A DNA stretch of 12,231 nucleotides. Origin: an uncultured Oscillospiraceae bacterium. GTDB taxonomy: Bacteria > Bacillota > Clostridia > Oscillospirales > Oscillospiraceae. Below the pieces are notes generated by a model. That model ran no database searches and had not been told where the DNA came from. It saw nothing but the letters and a program-made list of their open reading frames with translations. The stretch lies in assembly GCA_910578505.1 (NCBI GenBank), contig CAJTPV010000058.1:1-12231 (forward strand), given 5' to 3'. The position numbers and the translations under genes are program-made. Every line of letters begins with the position of its first letter. Position 1 is the first letter of the stretch. Shown here piece by piece: positions 12,177 to 12,231 of this stretch.

Positions 12177-12231
12177 TAATTCCCCATTTGCACAGTGTCC
12201 ATAACGGTAGTAGAATAAGGCATCTCCACGA
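12177..12231 (-). CDS. Possible C-terminal end of a convergent gene (partial)
   Basis: Read leftward from the window edge, one frame stays open and ends at TAA (12179-12177), giving a 17-residue tail ending TVMDTVQMGN. It is convergent with clpC and stops just before the clpC terminator hairpin. The piece is too short to identify, the other frames are also largely open, and it may be non-coding. Confidence 0.2.

Noticed and set aside
1..12231. CRISPR array, rRNA genes, insertion sequence or phage genes
   Set aside because: No regularly spaced repeats, no rRNA-like conserved stretches, and no transposase, integrase or phage structural proteins were found in any frame.

Overview
The window looks like chromosomal DNA from a GC-rich, gut-type Clostridia (Bacillota), probably near Oscillospiraceae. 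This is an inference from strong AGGAGG-type ribosome binding sites, a Spo0A-type DNA-binding domain, a DUF1540 protein, a single-chain alpha2-type glycyl-tRNA synthetase, an AgrC-like kinase and a ClpC with a UVR segment. Host-like genes run near 65% G+C (one line of glyS hand-counted at 67%). Two segments are clearly more AT-rich: a serine hydrolase at about 3030-4190 (one line 37%) and a two-gene cassette at 4616-6203 (one line 43%).

Layout. 1-618: a pyrimidine-rich leader and a stand-alone Spo0A C-terminal-domain protein (+). 573-1544 (-): a probable leftward operon of a cysteine-rich DUF1540 protein and two half-size TauE/SafE (TSUP) permease genes that overlap by 7 nt. 1670-3007 (+): promoter, class I PLP aminotransferase, terminator. 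3058-4192 (+): AT-rich beta-lactamase-family serine hydrolase. 4213-4586 (+): consensus promoter, tRNA-Pro(UGG), then a series of hairpins and U-runs. 4616-6203 (+): a ComF-like phosphoribosyltransferase followed by a DprA/Smf-like (SLOG fold) protein. 6252-7720 (+): glyS and its terminator. 7720-9093 (-): AgrC-like membrane histidine kinase. 9141-9412 (-): 2[4Fe-4S] ferredoxin with its promoter and terminator. 9420-9635: leader region with two inverted repeats. 9636-12175 (+): ClpC-type ATPase and terminator. 12177-12231 (-): possible end of a convergent gene.

The most interesting item is the PRTase plus DprA-like pair. It is AT-rich, sits between tRNA-Pro and glyS, and is bracketed by a perfect 26-bp direct repeat (4579-4604 and 6212-6237). 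Each repeat copy lies directly upstream of a ribosome binding site, one for the cassette and one for glyS. This looks like an accessory module inserted into the glyS leader with the leader sequence duplicated. The proteins resemble the competence proteins ComF and DprA, but the first lacks the ComF zinc finger and the second has no obvious DprA winged-helix C-terminus. A nucleotide-linked stress or defence role is possible but unproven from sequence alone.
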